From: Scalesia atractyloides
Taxonomy: Eukaryota > Streptophyta > Magnoliopsida > Asterales > Asteraceae
Assembly (NCBI GenBank): GCA_947069175.1
Contig: CAMTDV010000017.1
Coordinates: forward strand, 37,395,126 to 37,459,125
Length of the DNA: 64,000 nucleotides
Direction of reading: 5' to 3'
Below the pieces are notes generated by a model that ran no database searches, had not been told where the DNA came from, and worked only from the letters and a program-made list of their open reading frames with translations. Numbering within the stretch: position 1 is the stretch's first letter; each line of letters starts with the position of its first letter. This document shows, piece by piece, positions 22,536 to 35,431 of this stretch. A program made the translations under genes and the position numbers.

Positions 22536-24425
22536 CGTGCGTGTGGGGTTTAACGTTTTTTTGTCTGTTTTTTCTCGTTTGACAAGCTAGTCCGACGCAT
22601 CTATTTCATCGCATTAGCACGTCGCAACGAGCGTGCGTGGTTCAACGATTTTACGTATGTTTTTGTCAGTGTTATTTTTTTACCTTTTTATTTATTTTAT
22701 TTTTACAAGCTCTTCAGATGTTGGTGTTCGTTGGCAGTGGTTTGGCATTAGTGCTACTTGGCACAATTTTACGAATATTAACCTATTAAGTTTTGTACTA
22801 ATAATTTGTTTCGAGTTTACCATTATACCTCTTTTACTTAAGAAAGACTATTTTTTTTCACGTGCATATTATTATGTACGTGTCGGTATAAATTCTCTTT
22901 GCTCTACGTGTCGACATAAACTTTTTCTGGAAATGAGCTAGGTCAAATATAATACGTTTTTCGTTTAAAAAAAAACATTTTTATGTGCATATTTTTATGT
23001 ATGTTTCGGTTTAATTTGAGTTGCTGTATGTTTCGACGTAATTTTTTTTTGGGAAACGAGTTAGGTGATGTTTTATAAATTTTGTTTATAACCGAGTGGA
23101 GTCAAATTGTAGTTTTCTTTTTTTACATTTTTACTAAAGCTCTAATTCATCTTTTTTGGTTATATGTGTCACACCCATATTTCCACGTGTAACCCGGTGG
23201 GCTCGGATGGGGAATATCATGACGTAGTTGATAACATCATAACCAATCAAACACAGCACAGCGGAAGTCTTGGATTTAAATTACTATTACAAACCGAGTG
23301 TTCAAAGTTGAAATAATAATTACAAGGCTTGTAATGAAAGATCCACAGGCGGATCGAAATAAATATCTACAAAGTATTTGTTCAACAGACTTCGGCAACT
23401 AAGGACTTGCAAGATCCTCTTATGTTACTACCAAGCAGCTCCCAGCCTATTTCGTGTTGTCACCTGTAACTTGATCTTTTGAAGATACGTCAGTTTTCAC
23501 TGGTAAATACTAATAACCGACACGTTTTGAAAATATTTCCGAAAATGGTTTTAAGTGCACTTGGCACATTTTATAAATAACTTGGGATAGTTCAAAATGA
23601 CATTGTTTACAGTTTTACATGTTTGTCAATACATATGGGGTCCGGTGCAGAAACCGAATAACCTGATTAACCGAAATGCCACTTAAACAATCCACCAATA
23701 GGATTTAATATTTTATTTGCATTAGCATCTGACAAGTGTATGCCTATACCCCGCGCTTAAGGTCGTGGTCATTAGTAACTTAAATGAGCCAAGGATATCC
23801 CGGACACAGTCGAGTTAACCCCCAATGTTTAAGTTATCAAACAAAACAAAATAAAACGGGTTATGAAGATTTAGTAAATCACAATCCGATAACATGATCC
23901 AATACCCGACCAAGCGGTATTCATATATGGTATCCCAAACCCTTATAGGGAAAATAGGCTAAAAGTATTTACCCGAGCTAATTCTTCAATAAAGTTAATA
24001 ACTCAGCCGATAATCAAAAAGTAAGCTTAGATGACAATCTATCGGGAGGCTTTAGTCTGGAATGATGGTATTATTAACCAGTTAGAATGCTAACGAGTCC
24101 TATCTACATCATAGACTCGGACCGGCTAGCTTAATAAGATATTTACGTTACTAAACGCTAGATTAAGCGATGACCAGAATAGAATGTAGTTTAAACCCGA
24201 CAAGTGCTAAGACTTGTTTAATATGGGTGAACATGTTACATTCTGGATTTTGATATGAAAATGATAAGGTTAAACCCGGTTAAACTACGTAAATTAGTCA
24301 CGTAGGCTTAACCGTACGCATATAAGCGAAACTGGGTAACCGGATGAGCCGTACACAAGTTCCATATGACATTATATTCAAAACATGTTTTAATATCAGT
24401 AGGATATCAACATGTGTGCCCGTTA

Positions 24426-25270
24426 TGGTTTTAATTTGAAGTCACGCCTAAAAAGGGTTGTTTGGTCATTTTACGATTTATAAAATGAGCTTGCAAGTAA
24501 ACTGATGTCATGGTCATATACATTCTCTAAAATTGGTTAATTTATGATGTTATATCAGTAAGATATCAAGTATATGTGTGGTTTATAGTTTAGGACCAAA
24601 TCATGCCTCAAAAGAGCATTGTGGTCATTTCACACATCACTAGACGTCTTATTTGGGAATCTGAGTTTAGATCATGTACCTACTGTAAAAGTATTAAAAA
24701 TAAGTTTAGAAATCAGTAGGTAACAAGTCTTGATTCATAGATATGGTTTTAAACCATTCTATGTGCCGAAAAGGCGTAAAAGTCGCTAAATGCCGATTAG
24801 TTCGATGTTAAATAAATTCTGAGGTTATGATCAGTTTAGTATAACCAAAATAAGTTATTTAACATACTATAAAAGTAGGTAAAAGATTTAGTTATGAAAA
24901 GTTTGGTTAAGACCCTTTTTATGCGGAAAAAGGGTAAATTAGTCATTTATCGACATTATGCGAAATTTAAGCATAAACTCAGTTGCAATCTGACATGACT
25001 TCCCAAATAATCGTAATTATGATATTACATCTGTAAGTGAGGTGTTTTGTTGAGGAAATTAGATTTTAAACCATTTTAGTTGCCGAAAGGGCATTTTAGT
25101 CTTTTTAAAGCATGATTTACGATCCTTTAACAAAACTCAGTTTATGACCAGATTTAAGACATCAAAATAAGTTGAACAATTTATCATATCAGTTTACAAG
25201 TCATATGTATGCTCATTTATATTTAAAATCTTATTTTTATACAAGAAGGGTATTTTAGCAAAAGTTGGCT
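24426..25270 (-). repeat. Degenerate ~160-bp tandem repeat within LTR H
   Basis: A phrase like GGTTTTAAACCATT...GCCGAAAAGGCGTAAAAGTC recurs at about 24426, 24588, 24745, 24901, 25068 and 25227, spacing 156-167 bp. Confidence 0.65.
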
Positions 25271-25934
25271 TATTTAACGGAAACTTGCGAATTGACTCGG
25301 ATTACTACATGACCATGTAATATAACTCCAGAGGGTTATACTATAACATAACATGGTCATAATGCAACTTAGAATCAGTAACTAAGGTTGCTAATTCGGG
25401 TCAGAACCGAAAGTCAAAGTAGAAGTCAAACTTTGTGACTTTCGGTTGCGAACCGACCTTAGACCTGGGTTTGATGGGCCGAACATGTTTATACATGTTC
25501 TAACTAATATACCAAGTTATTTAAGTGTTAAAACTCATTTTATAACACCTACATTACTAGATATGAATTTATTTAAAATCTGCCCAGTTTGACTTTTTAA
25601 TAACTTAACTTTGACATAGGTCAGTAAACGTGGTAATTAGGAGGTGCCCTTTTAAGGGATTAATACCTACCTAATTATGATCACGTAGCCATGTTCGTGC
25701 CAAACAATGGTTGGACCATAATGGTCTTAGCCAATGGTCAAAGTGTTTTTACGTAAATGCTTTGACTTTGGCTTAAAAGCCTATAAAAATAAAAGAACTG
25801 AGTTGGAACACTTACTAGTGATCCAAAGAAGATTAAGAAACTCAGAGGAAGTCCCCAATAAGCTTAGGAACCTCCAAGTGAGCAAAGAGAGGAAAATGAA
25901 GAATGAGCAAGGGTAAGAGGCATTTCAAGTGCCC

Positions 25935-25942
25935 TTTTATAG
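25935..25942 (-). promoter_or_regulatory. TATA box of LTR H
   Basis: Minus strand CTATAAAA in AACTATAAAAGGGC, downstream (in LTR sense) of the TTACGGACCGTAA palindromes. Confidence 0.6.
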
Positions 25943-26094
25943 TTAAGGAAGGTGTTGTGGATCATGCCAGGGGTTATAGGCCGCCCTAGGATGAGTACAA
26001 GTGTGTTGGGACGTGTAACAAGTAGCAAGAGAGTGGCATTTCGCGACAATATGGCAAACACAGCAGGCTGCCAACAAAACTGCATCTGGCAGTC

Positions 26095-26201
26095 CCTTAT
26101 GGACCGTAGGGGATAAGCCTTGCGGTCCGTAAGGACCTCTGGCGCCCACGGTATTTTTAAATCGTTACGGACCGTAAGCCTTAAGCCTTGCGGTCCATAA
26201 C
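26095..26201 (-). promoter_or_regulatory. TTACGGACCGTAA-type palindromes in U3 of LTR H
   Basis: Four copies: 26095-26111, 26118-26134, 26165-26177 (TTACGGACCGTAA, 6-bp arms) and 26186-26201. The others differ by one or two bases. They also lie as inverted pairs (CCTTATGGACCGT with GCGGTCCGTAAGG). Sits 150-265 bp upstream of the TATA box in LTR sense. Confidence 0.7.
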
Positions 26202-26645
26202 CGCCTTCCAGAAATAAGTTTTGGCATTTTTTTCCAAGTTTGGTCCCTTGACTTTGTATAGCTATCGTTTAGAGGTTATATTTTAACATGACGACGCTTC
26301 TGGTCCCTCCGGCCAACACGTGAAAACGGGGATTAGCAGGATACGTGTCGGATTTTACAGGACGGGTTTTTACGAGGTGTTACAATACGTGTCATCTTTT
26401 CCGTTATACGCGCTACATTTTCTATGTATGAATCAGGTCACATATAACATGTTATGATTGTATGGTATATATTTGATTTACTTTATGTTTGATCCAATTA
26501 CAATGGTTATAAAGGTTACCTTGAGTTCAATCGGATACGTCAAAATGCGTGTTTTCATATGATTAATGCATCACATAACGTTTGGACTAATCCATTTGAT
26601 GTTTGCGACGTATCGCGCCGTAACGCGCGCTGATGTTATTGCTAG

Positions 26646-26840
26646 TTATCATAGATAAGCACCAAAAAGTAAATAACATACTGCACCAAAAATAAATAAA
26701 CTACCTAGACCATCCTGAAAATTCTCAAATTTTTATGGTAATTGTTATTAATAATAATAAGCCTGTACACCAAAGTCAAGCGAAAATGATAAGGGGAACT
26801 ATAGTTTTGATTTATGGCTTAAAATTACACTTTAAAGACT
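26646..26840 (+). repeat. Dispersed repeat J, right half
   Basis: TTATCATAGATAAGCACC continues the sequence cut at 22035, matching 13789 onward in the uninterrupted copy. Confidence 0.75.
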
Positions 26841-26849
26841 TTTTATTGC

Positions 26850-28150
26850 CTTTTATTAGCAAAAAACAATATTTTCCAAAAAAAATTAAGACCAAAAGTA
26901 AGTTCTTGAATTTTGTGGAGTTATTTAAGCTTTGGAAGTAGTTTTAATGGATTTAGAGTCTTTACAGTTGTTTAAAACAACTTTCATTTCAAAACTGACA
27001 CCTATAAATTTTAGAAATAAGATCCTACTGATTTTTTAGTTCAAAATAATGTATTTTCTGATGTTTCTAAAATAATATATGGGTTTGGAGCCATTTTGGA
27101 AAATAAATGAGAGAAAACCGTTAATAAACGGTAAAACCGACATGTGTCGGGAACATAACCGACAAGCCTTAAAACTTGTCACAATTTTTACAAGTCATTT
27201 ACTTACATCCCAAGGTTGTTTAAAGATTAATGTTCGGTCACATGCATATTTAGAAATAATTAAAGTATAAAACCCCTAGTTTGATAATTAAATGTTAAAT
27301 GGTTTCGTTTCAAAAATAAACAACGATTAACAACCTCATCAACATTATGTACAACTTGTTTAGAGGAAAGTCCTAGTCATGTGTTAGTCATATTATCCGA
27401 TATCTTATTTATGCATATAACTTGTAGGTAGACGAGTGACACACTTGTTCCATGACTCCAAGAAGCACAACTGAACAGTGAATAACACAACCCTACTTTT
27501 ATAAATGTTTTATAATGTTTTTGGGAAATGCATGCTTCTAATTGTGAAATGTTTTCATACTTGTTCATACATACATAATCACATGAGATGTATCATTACC
27601 ACAAAAGTTCTCTATTTAGTATAACCATTAGCAGTAAAACCATAGATATTGTGGATAGATCTATTTCGTTTGACAAGCTCTTCATGGTTGGTCGCGCTAA
27701 CATGTTTTGAATGGTAAATGAATTATAAGGACACCTACATCACTATAATTAGGATCTAACCAATACACATTGTAAACACTTTGTATCAAAGGTGTAGAAA
27801 AAGAGAAATCACTAAAATGACACTTGTATTAAGATGAGAGAACACACAGTTCCCAAATACATACAATTGCCCGAAAAGTCTACAGAATACATACCAATTT
27901 ATGTGTACATAGAGAGTTCTAAAAAATCCGGAACTTATCCTAAGTTCCAGACTACTCTCTATAATACAAAACACTATTAAGTTCACGGAAACACGCTTTT
28001 CCTTGAACACATATGTACAAAACATACTAAAAACCTGAAACTGCTTTAGGGTTATATAATTCCCCTGAAGTATATTACAAGAAATCCGGAAACCACTTAA
28101 AACCACACAAAAGTTACACTTTAGTGCCCTAAACTTTTAAGTGTTTCTAT
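26850..28150. other. AT-rich spacer, no supported gene
   Basis: Only short ORFs without domains. Confidence 0.45.
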
Positions 28151-28156
28151 CTCCCG

Positions 28157-31100
28157 CACTTCATCACTTTCGGTGCATTTACAGACTCCCCATTGATGAA
28201 TGCTAGTGGATCTTTAAAAAAAAAGTTCCAACTATTCTTCAACGCTTTGAATACAAGCTCCTTGCACATACTCCATTCTTCACATAGAACTAGACGACTC
28301 TTTAATACTGCATAGCTATTCCCCTCATGTCTTCACGATAATGTATAACATGCCTTCGTAGTCTATTCAAGTCTACGATTTTCAGATTTATCAACCACAT
28401 AGGATTTAAATTCTAACAATCTCATCCAATACATTCTTCTAAGAGATAACTACTTTACCATTTATACCATCCACATACCAACTTCGAATTCCTTTCAAAC
28501 AATTAATATTAAATTCTCTCAATGGTATTTCTCTAACACAATCTACCAGTTTGTAAACCATCTTATATATCTTATTTCTAGTCAATGGGTCTTTGCTTCT
28601 AACACGTCTACCAACACTTGGCTTAAATGTCTACCTTTTACTTTCTTTCCCCAAGTTTAATATCAACCCATTGATATTTGCAACAGATGTTCTGTTGTTT
28701 AAATCAATCTATGCCAAATGATGCAAATCACGTGCTAGCTAAGTACTTAGCTTTTTAGCACTACATTTGAAATAATTGCACACCATATGTTCTCTTTATC
28801 ATGATCAATTTGTGCTCTTCATCATAATCACAACTAATAATCTGACCCGCATACTTACCACGTGTATTAACATATTGCTTCTTATGAGTTAACACTGGTG
28901 CGGGATCTTTAAACCACTTTTTAAAGTAGTTGTTTCTTCAGGAAGATCTTCTAGACGAGGAATGCCTCCTACATTATTTTCTGTGTAAATCTTCTTTCTC
29001 AAAGATGCATACTCAATGCTTGCATCCTCACATGTAAACACAATATTTTCTTTACCCCTTTTCACTTCAACTTTGGCAATCTCATCATCTAACTTCCAAT
29101 CTTCCAAATCATCATTTTTAAAATAATTCTCAGTTTCTGGATTTTCTGTATTATCTGAGCTCTCTTACACACGATCATCCAAACCACCCAAAACATCAAT
29201 TTGTTGATCTTGTTCCACTACCTCACCTTTACCTTTATTACGACCAACACTTTTAGTTGCTTCAGCTTCTATTGTTCCTTTATCGCCACCTCCTGTACCA
29301 GTCCCTGACGCCCCTCAGCTATTGCCTTGGTCACATTTTCAGTAGTTTGTGAACTACTTGGCTGCTCCCTATACTTTGACACTTTAGGATCATTGTCTCA
29401 ATTAAAATCATCTTGAAGTTTATTCAACTCACCAAGATTACATCTTATTTTGATAATTCTCCCTCTGAGTAGCAATTAATGCATCAAGCTCACTAATAAC
29501 CTTCTTGATTTTTTCATTCAAAATTTTCATCCATTTATGCCACTCGATGTAAACTACATCATGATGAGCTAAAACTTTCAACTGTTGACCTTCAACTTTT
29601 GCTATCAAGTCAGGAATGGTTTTCTCATTGTAATAAATAAGAACAAGATGATCATTAAACTGCATATTCTGCTCATTAATCTTCACATTTTGCCTCTCAA
29701 TTATTTGACGCTGTTCTTTAACCAATTCAGAATGTTTAAAAATATCCTTGGTTTAACCCTCCATAACTTTGTAAATTTCGTCAAGTTTCTACATCAGATA
29801 CTCAGAAAACCTTGGTTTCTCTACAGTTCCATGTCCACTACCATCTTGTGACGTCCCTTCAGTTTTTGGAACACTAGGCCTTGGACCAACAGGTCTTTCA
29901 ACTCTAGGTCTTGGTCCAACTGGTTGTTCAACACTCGGTCTATGCATAGGTCTTTACTATCTTGAACCCACTAGACGTGGTCTAACATCTAATGGTGGGG
30001 TCTTGGTGGCATGCTAACAAAACCAGGAGATCTAGCAAACAAATTACTAGAGCCAGATTGTCGAGGCATAGATGTGAACAATTGTGAAACAAGTACTCTA
30101 GGTGGAATAGGAGCATTTGGAACATTGGAAACAACTTGTTGTGGTAACAAAAATACAAAGAGGTTATGGATTTCCCATGGATCACACATAGTATGCGTAG
30201 CAGATGAAAATTGAATACCACGAGGAGCAAGAACATAGGAGAACTAACAAGCATAGAAGGTTTCACATTACTTCCGGAACTTAAGACAAGAATATCAGCA
30301 GTAGTAACAGGTAGACCAGAACTTGTTACATCAGGAGATTCTGGTGCAGAGCTTAAACTACCTTCACATGTTCTTCTACGTTTGTAAGTCTTCATCTCGA
30401 ACCCACTCACAACATCGTGCGAAGAATCTAAAGATGACGATGAAGCAACAACATCCTTTAACTTTTCATCCTATTCACATAACTTGATTGCCTACTCAGA
30501 AGAGGGGCCGGGGGAAGCATTTGTTACTTCTAAAAGATACAAGTATAACTTGTTCTTCTTCACTTAGCTTCTCAGCTCGTTCTTTCTTCACCAAACGTCT
30601 ATACTCATTCTGATTTACCATCACATCATCAGCAACATCATTCTTTTCTTTTCCTCTTAAAGATACTAACACTGGACTTGCAGTTGCTAACTCAGTATAA
30701 CCAAACAAAATAACATCATCAAGATTTATATTACCAACTTGTTCTTCACCTTCCATAACCACATTTTTTTCATTATGTGGTTCTTGAATTGTTTCATATT
30801 GTTGTTGAGGTTGTTCAACAATCACCAGCTCTTCAATCAAAGGTTCTTGAACATGTGGTTCTTTTTGAGGTTTTGGATTAACCATCTGTGGTTTTTGAAG
30901 ATCAACCTGAGGTTGAACAACCACCAGAGGCTGTTGAACATTAACTGGTGCATTAGGAACATCTTCATCATCTCCACCTTCTTCAAACATTTGAACTATA
31001 CCATTTGAAATTTATATCCAAGTATGATCTGTTTCTGGATTGTAGTTATCAGCTTAAACAATAGCTCCCACAAGTTGATAACAACTGGAAGTCTGTTAGA

Positions 31101-31742
31101 ATGTCGTGAAGGATTAGCTCTTCGATAATCCTTGAAAATTCTTCGACTCATAGCATCCAAAACAAAATCTTCTAAACCATCAATTTACAAATTGGGAATT
31201 AACCTTTGGAAGCACAACATAAGAAACCTCAGATACAGACAAAGCAACTTCACAGTTCCTGCTTTATATCGCAACTATGTTTGAATCATTTTTGAAAAAA
31301 TTGTACGGTTGATTAAACGTCCATGCAATCATTGTAGAAGAAAGATGATGCCCATACAATCCATTCCTGATTTCCTTGGTGCAAAGCATTGCATCAAGAC
31401 ATGATTAAAATAAGACCATTGACCAATAAGCATACCCTTTAAAATTTGCTTGTTCGACAAGTTACCATCATACCCAAACTCCCTAAAAGCTCTTTCTCTG
31501 ATCAAACTAGCATATCAGATATCACCTTGATCCAAAGCACCCAATTGTAATGCTTCATGAACCACATCTTCTGTAATTTCAATTATCATTACTAGCAACT
31601 GTTGCACGAACACCATTCTCAGTTGGATTTATTGTTGCCCATAAATCATTTATGTGCGAACGCACTAAAGAAATTTTTGTTGTGATAGCAAATATATTTC
31701 TTGAACGTCTCAAAAACTACATATTTTTCGATAATCTACTAT
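28157..31742 (-). pseudogene. Decayed long ORF of unrecognised family (remnant F), main part
   Basis: Minus-strand coding signal runs for about 3.6 kb through many stops and frameshifts. Upstream part: VRATVASN, EITEDVVHEALQLGALDQGD and RERAFREFGYDGNLSNKQIL (31590-31440) and KGMLIGQWSYFNHVLMQCF. Then an acidic, Pro/Gln-rich stretch (30990-30500), a coiled-coil-like segment (29725-29438, ERQNVKINEQNMQF), and a C-terminal part with DPLAFINGESVNAPKVMKCG ending at 28157. Its N-terminus is at 39365-39439, beyond element E. I recall similar ORFs as highly repeated in Asteraceae and probably retroelement-borne, but I cannot name the family. Confidence 0.5.
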
Positions 31743-31747
31743 GTCAA

Positions 31748-33082
31748 TGTAGGAATCGGTTCGCATAAAATAAATAAAAACTTTTATAAATTCGAATTAC
31801 AATACAGAAATAAATAAAGTTGTAAATTACAATACTTTTACAACTGAAATAAACGAAATTACAAGAACAAATCAACAAAAAGATGAAGATCTTGGCTGAG
31901 GATCGTGTTAGACACGGGTCCCTTAAAACAAATTTCGAGTCTCCCAGGAGAACTCGTTTGTTTCCAGGATACAACAGCCCAAGCAGTTGCACTGCCGGAG
32001 ATGACGACAACCCGAAGGTGTACCTTGCTGCAAGAAAGGAGAAGAAGAAAATTTCTGTAGAGAATTTGATGTGTTCAAGGTGTGACTTCTGGTGTTGAGG
32101 TGATGCTGTATTTATACTGCATCTGGGTTGAAACAGTCAAAAGGAATTAACTTAATGAATTAAATTTCATTAAATGTCTTTAATGCACTTTAATTCGTCA
32201 GTTACATTCCTGGTCAAGACCCTTGACTCGTCTGTTTCAACTGCTGAAGTGTAACAGATCTGCCATTGTAGCAGGTCGCGCGTGCGCGCTTCTCCATACG
32301 CCAGCCTGCTGGTGCACAAGCCCTTGCGCGCGCATCCTTGCTCCACATCCTTGCGCCGCCAGCCCTTGCGCGCGCACGCCACGTCACCAGGGAACCCATC
32401 TGGTCACGCCACACAGTCGCGCCATACTAGTTTACTTTAGTGCGCTGCGCGCGCGCGCACGTCAGGCATTTGCTGCGCAACCTGGACTGCCTGCACCATG
32501 CGCCACTACCTGTGTACCTGCGCGCCCCTTGCCACGTTTCCTTCCAGGGTCTGCGCCACCTGGTCCTTGCAACCTTTGCTGAGCCACGCGCGCGCGGTAA
32601 AAAATACAAAGGCGGCTCTCAAGCGGCTCGCGGCGTTGCGAAGTGCAAAGTGCGCCATCAAAGCGCCACATTGCGCCCATCGCCCACGCCACGCGCGCGC
32701 GTGTGCGAGTGCGAGTTAGGGTGCTCCGCACCCTTCGCGAGTGCACTTAGTGTGTGCGTCCATGAAACAATAAGGAAGGAGTGTTCCCACTTAAATACCC
32801 ATTTAAGTCTCATCACTCCTCCTATGTGGGACAAGATGCTACTTTCCCATTTATTTCAGCATTTAATGTTTCAAACACCAAACTTTGAGTATCGATATCT
32901 CATTCATCTTAGCTCCGTTTTGGACGTGGTTTAGTTCGTTGCGAAGCTCTTCCAACATAGAACACAAACCCGGAAATAAATATCTATATGAACCTCAGTT
33001 TATAGTATTTATTTATTGTCCAAAATTAGGAAATACACATTTCCTATATTTATGAAAATGCTATTTTCACAAAATTCCAACA
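31748..33082 (-). repeat. 3' LTR of element E
   Basis: 1335 bp, minus-strand TGTTGGAATTTTG to CGATTCCTACA. The polypurine tract ATGTGGGGGAT lies at 33083-33093. TATA (GTATAAATA, minus) at 32109-32117. The GC-rich block upstream of it (32270-32710) is arranged differently from the one in the 5' LTR. Confidence 0.92.
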
Positions 33083-33637
33083 ATCCCCCACATGAACGGA
33101 ATCGATCTTTCCCCTTTCAAGTTTTAACGATACAAATTCAACAGTCAAGTATTGCAAGATAGGTAGGCGTAACCTTTGAACCCTCTTTTGTGAAGCATAC
33201 TTAGCCTCCTAGGGTCTTGTAGACGCGGTGTCTTTGAACAATCCCCCATTTATGTAGGCGACAATATACATTCACACAATACTTTCCCTAGTTTAGTCAA
33301 CTCCTCATGGTTGTGTCCGTTCATGGTCATGGAACACTTTCCTGGTTCTGCGAGGGCTCTAGGATTTGCGTCTCCCTACAAATCCATTCGAAGCGACCCC
33401 ACTTCTCTCTAACATAGGTGATTCGTCGAATCATTAAAAGCAACATGGTTAATTTGATTTCCTCAAATCCTTAACCTCAACATGCTTAACCTTACTTCAT
33501 GTCACTGATTGGAATGGACTAGGAAGTATCTAACTCCCTTTATGAATCTTTTGGGGCACCCCCCACAGTGACTCCCTTTGGGTTTATGAGTAAGTTTGCC
33601 TATTGAACCTAGATCTTGGGATCTCTAGTCAACTAGG

Positions 33638-35431
33638 TTAGGTTTCCGTCATATTCCCTTCATCCATGGGCTTTAGTCCCATTCCTCTTGACGTCGTATA
33701 AACTAAATCTTTGCTTAAGCCTTTCGTTAACGGGTCTGCAATATTCTCTTTTGACTTCACATAGTCAACCGAGATAATACCCGTTGAAATTAGTTGACGT
33801 ACTGTGTTGTGCCTACGTCGAATGTGCCTTGATCTGCCATTGTACATAGAGCTTTGTGCTCTCACAAGCGCTGATGTATTGTCACAATGTATGCAAATCG
33901 CCGTCAACGGCTTTGGCCATCTTGGAATATCTCCACAAATTGACGTAGCCACTTCGCCTCTTCATCGCTTTTATCTAAAGCGACGAATTTGGATTCCATC
34001 GTGGATCTAGCTATAACAGTTTGCTTGGACGACTTCCAAGCTATAGCTGCTCCCGCAAGTGTAAATACATATCCACTTGTCGATCTATGATCCTTTATAT
34101 CCGAAATCCAGTTCGCATCAATGTATCCTTCGATCACTGCTGGATGACGGGTATAATATAATCCGTAATCTCTCGTGTATCTTATGTATCTTAGCACCTG
34201 TGTGATAGCTTTCCAATGATCATCATTTGGATTACTAGTGTATCTACTTAGCCTGCTTACTGCATATGCTAAGTCGGGTCTAGTACATGTCATTAGATAC
34301 ATGAGACTACCAATGATCCTTGAGTACTCTAACTGAGAAACTCCTTCGCCTCTATTTTTTCCTTAGACGTTGAGTATTATCAATCGGAGTTCGAGCTATA
34401 CTCGTATCTTCCGAATTGAATTTCCCAAGGATCTTGTCCACGTAGTGAGTTTAACTTAAGATAAGACCATCTTGCGTGCTAGTGATTTTTACACCTAGAA
34501 TCACATCCGCTAAGCCCATTTCTTTCATGTCAAACCTTGCTTTCAACATGTCTTTAGTTGAGTTGATCATATGATCGTTACTCCCAATGATAAGCATATC
34601 ATCCACATAAAGACATAAAATCACATAACCTCTTGGTGTGTCTTTATAGTAAACACATTTGTCGCACTCATTTATTTTGAAACCATTGTCAATCATGACA
34701 TGATCAAACTTTTGGTGCCATTGTTTTGGAGCTTGCTTCAAGCCGTACATAGACTTGACCAATTTACATACTTTTCCCTCTTTTCCTGGGGCGGAAAAAC
34801 CCCCGGGTTGTTCCATGTAAATCTCTTCTTCTAAATCACCGTTTAGAAATGCGGTTTTTACATCCATTTGGTGAACTTCCAAATTTCTTAAAGCCGCAAT
34901 TGCAAGAACCAATCTTATAGAGGTTATTCGTGTCACAAGTGAGTAAGTATCAAAGTAATCTAGACCTTGTTTTTTTCTAAACCCTTTTATTACTAGCCTC
35001 GCCTTGTATTTATCAATACTTCCATCAGCTTTCATCTTCCTTTTGAATATCCAACGATATCCAAGTGGTTTACAACCAGGTGGAAGATCTACTAACTCCC
35101 AAGTATGATTTTGCAATATAGAATCAATTTCATTCGTAATTGCTTCTTTCCATTGAGGTCTTTCCGCGGAAGAAACCGCTTCGCGATAGGTATTGGGCTC
35201 ACCCTCAACCATATAGCTAATGAAGTCTGGCCCAAATGATTTTGCAATCCTTGGCCGTTTACTTCGTCTAAGGTCACCTTGGTCGACCTCTGGTCGATCA
35301 TGTGTTTCATCTAACCACGTAGATGAACTTGGACCTGCTTCATAAACCGTTGTTGGTGAGGTTTCATGTGGTTCTCTTAGCATAGGAAACACATTTTCAA
35401 AGTATGAGACGATGTTAGGATTTGCCTCCAT
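33638..35431 (-). pseudogene. Ty1/copia reverse transcriptase and RNase H, element E
   Basis: The RT (35431-34451) has RWIFKRKMKADGSIDKYKAR, LEVHQMDVKTAFLNGDLEEE and catalytic YVDDMLI (about 34590). It ends at a TAA where the frame plainly continues (LSQ-type position, about 34448). A frameshift in the A run near 34365 precedes the RNase H part, which has CTRPDLAYAVSRLSRY, STSGYVF and TIARSTMES-like residues. Another one-base loss near 33930 splits it from the end (HCDNTSALVRAQ, GKSRHIRRRH-like, VDYVKSKENIADPLTKGLS). Tork-like by motif memory only. Confidence 0.92.

Larger units (their letters stand above)
23167..26384 (-). mobile_element. Solo LTR H (Ty3/gypsy type), 3218 bp
   Basis: On the minus strand it runs from TGTAACACCTCGTAAAAACC to ATATGGGTGTGACA, the termini seen in LTRs A and B. 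Flanks ATATG (23162-23166) and ATACG (26385-26389) are a 5-bp target duplication with one change. No internal coding region remains, so LTR-LTR recombination is likely. It interrupts the Helitron. Confidence 0.88.
22036..26645 (+). mobile_element. Non-autonomous Helitron, ~1.4 kb, carrying a nested solo LTR
   Basis: The 3' end has a hairpin GCGC-CGTAAC-GCGC (about 26614-26627) and then TGATGTTATTG and CTAG (26642-26645) before T, the Helitron signature. The 5' end is TTTCGAAAATATAAATT; a canonical TC start would be 22038. Repeat J at 13546-13890 is continuous across this site, giving an A|T empty site. Without the solo LTR and its duplication, the Helitron is about 1.39 kb. No Rep/helicase ORF. 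Confidence 0.8.

Noticed and set aside
32223..33000. Cys/Arg/Ala-rich ORFs in the GC-rich LTR segments of element E (also 38598-39216)
   Set aside because: Low-complexity translations in several frames at once, produced by GC-rich repeats in LTR sequence.
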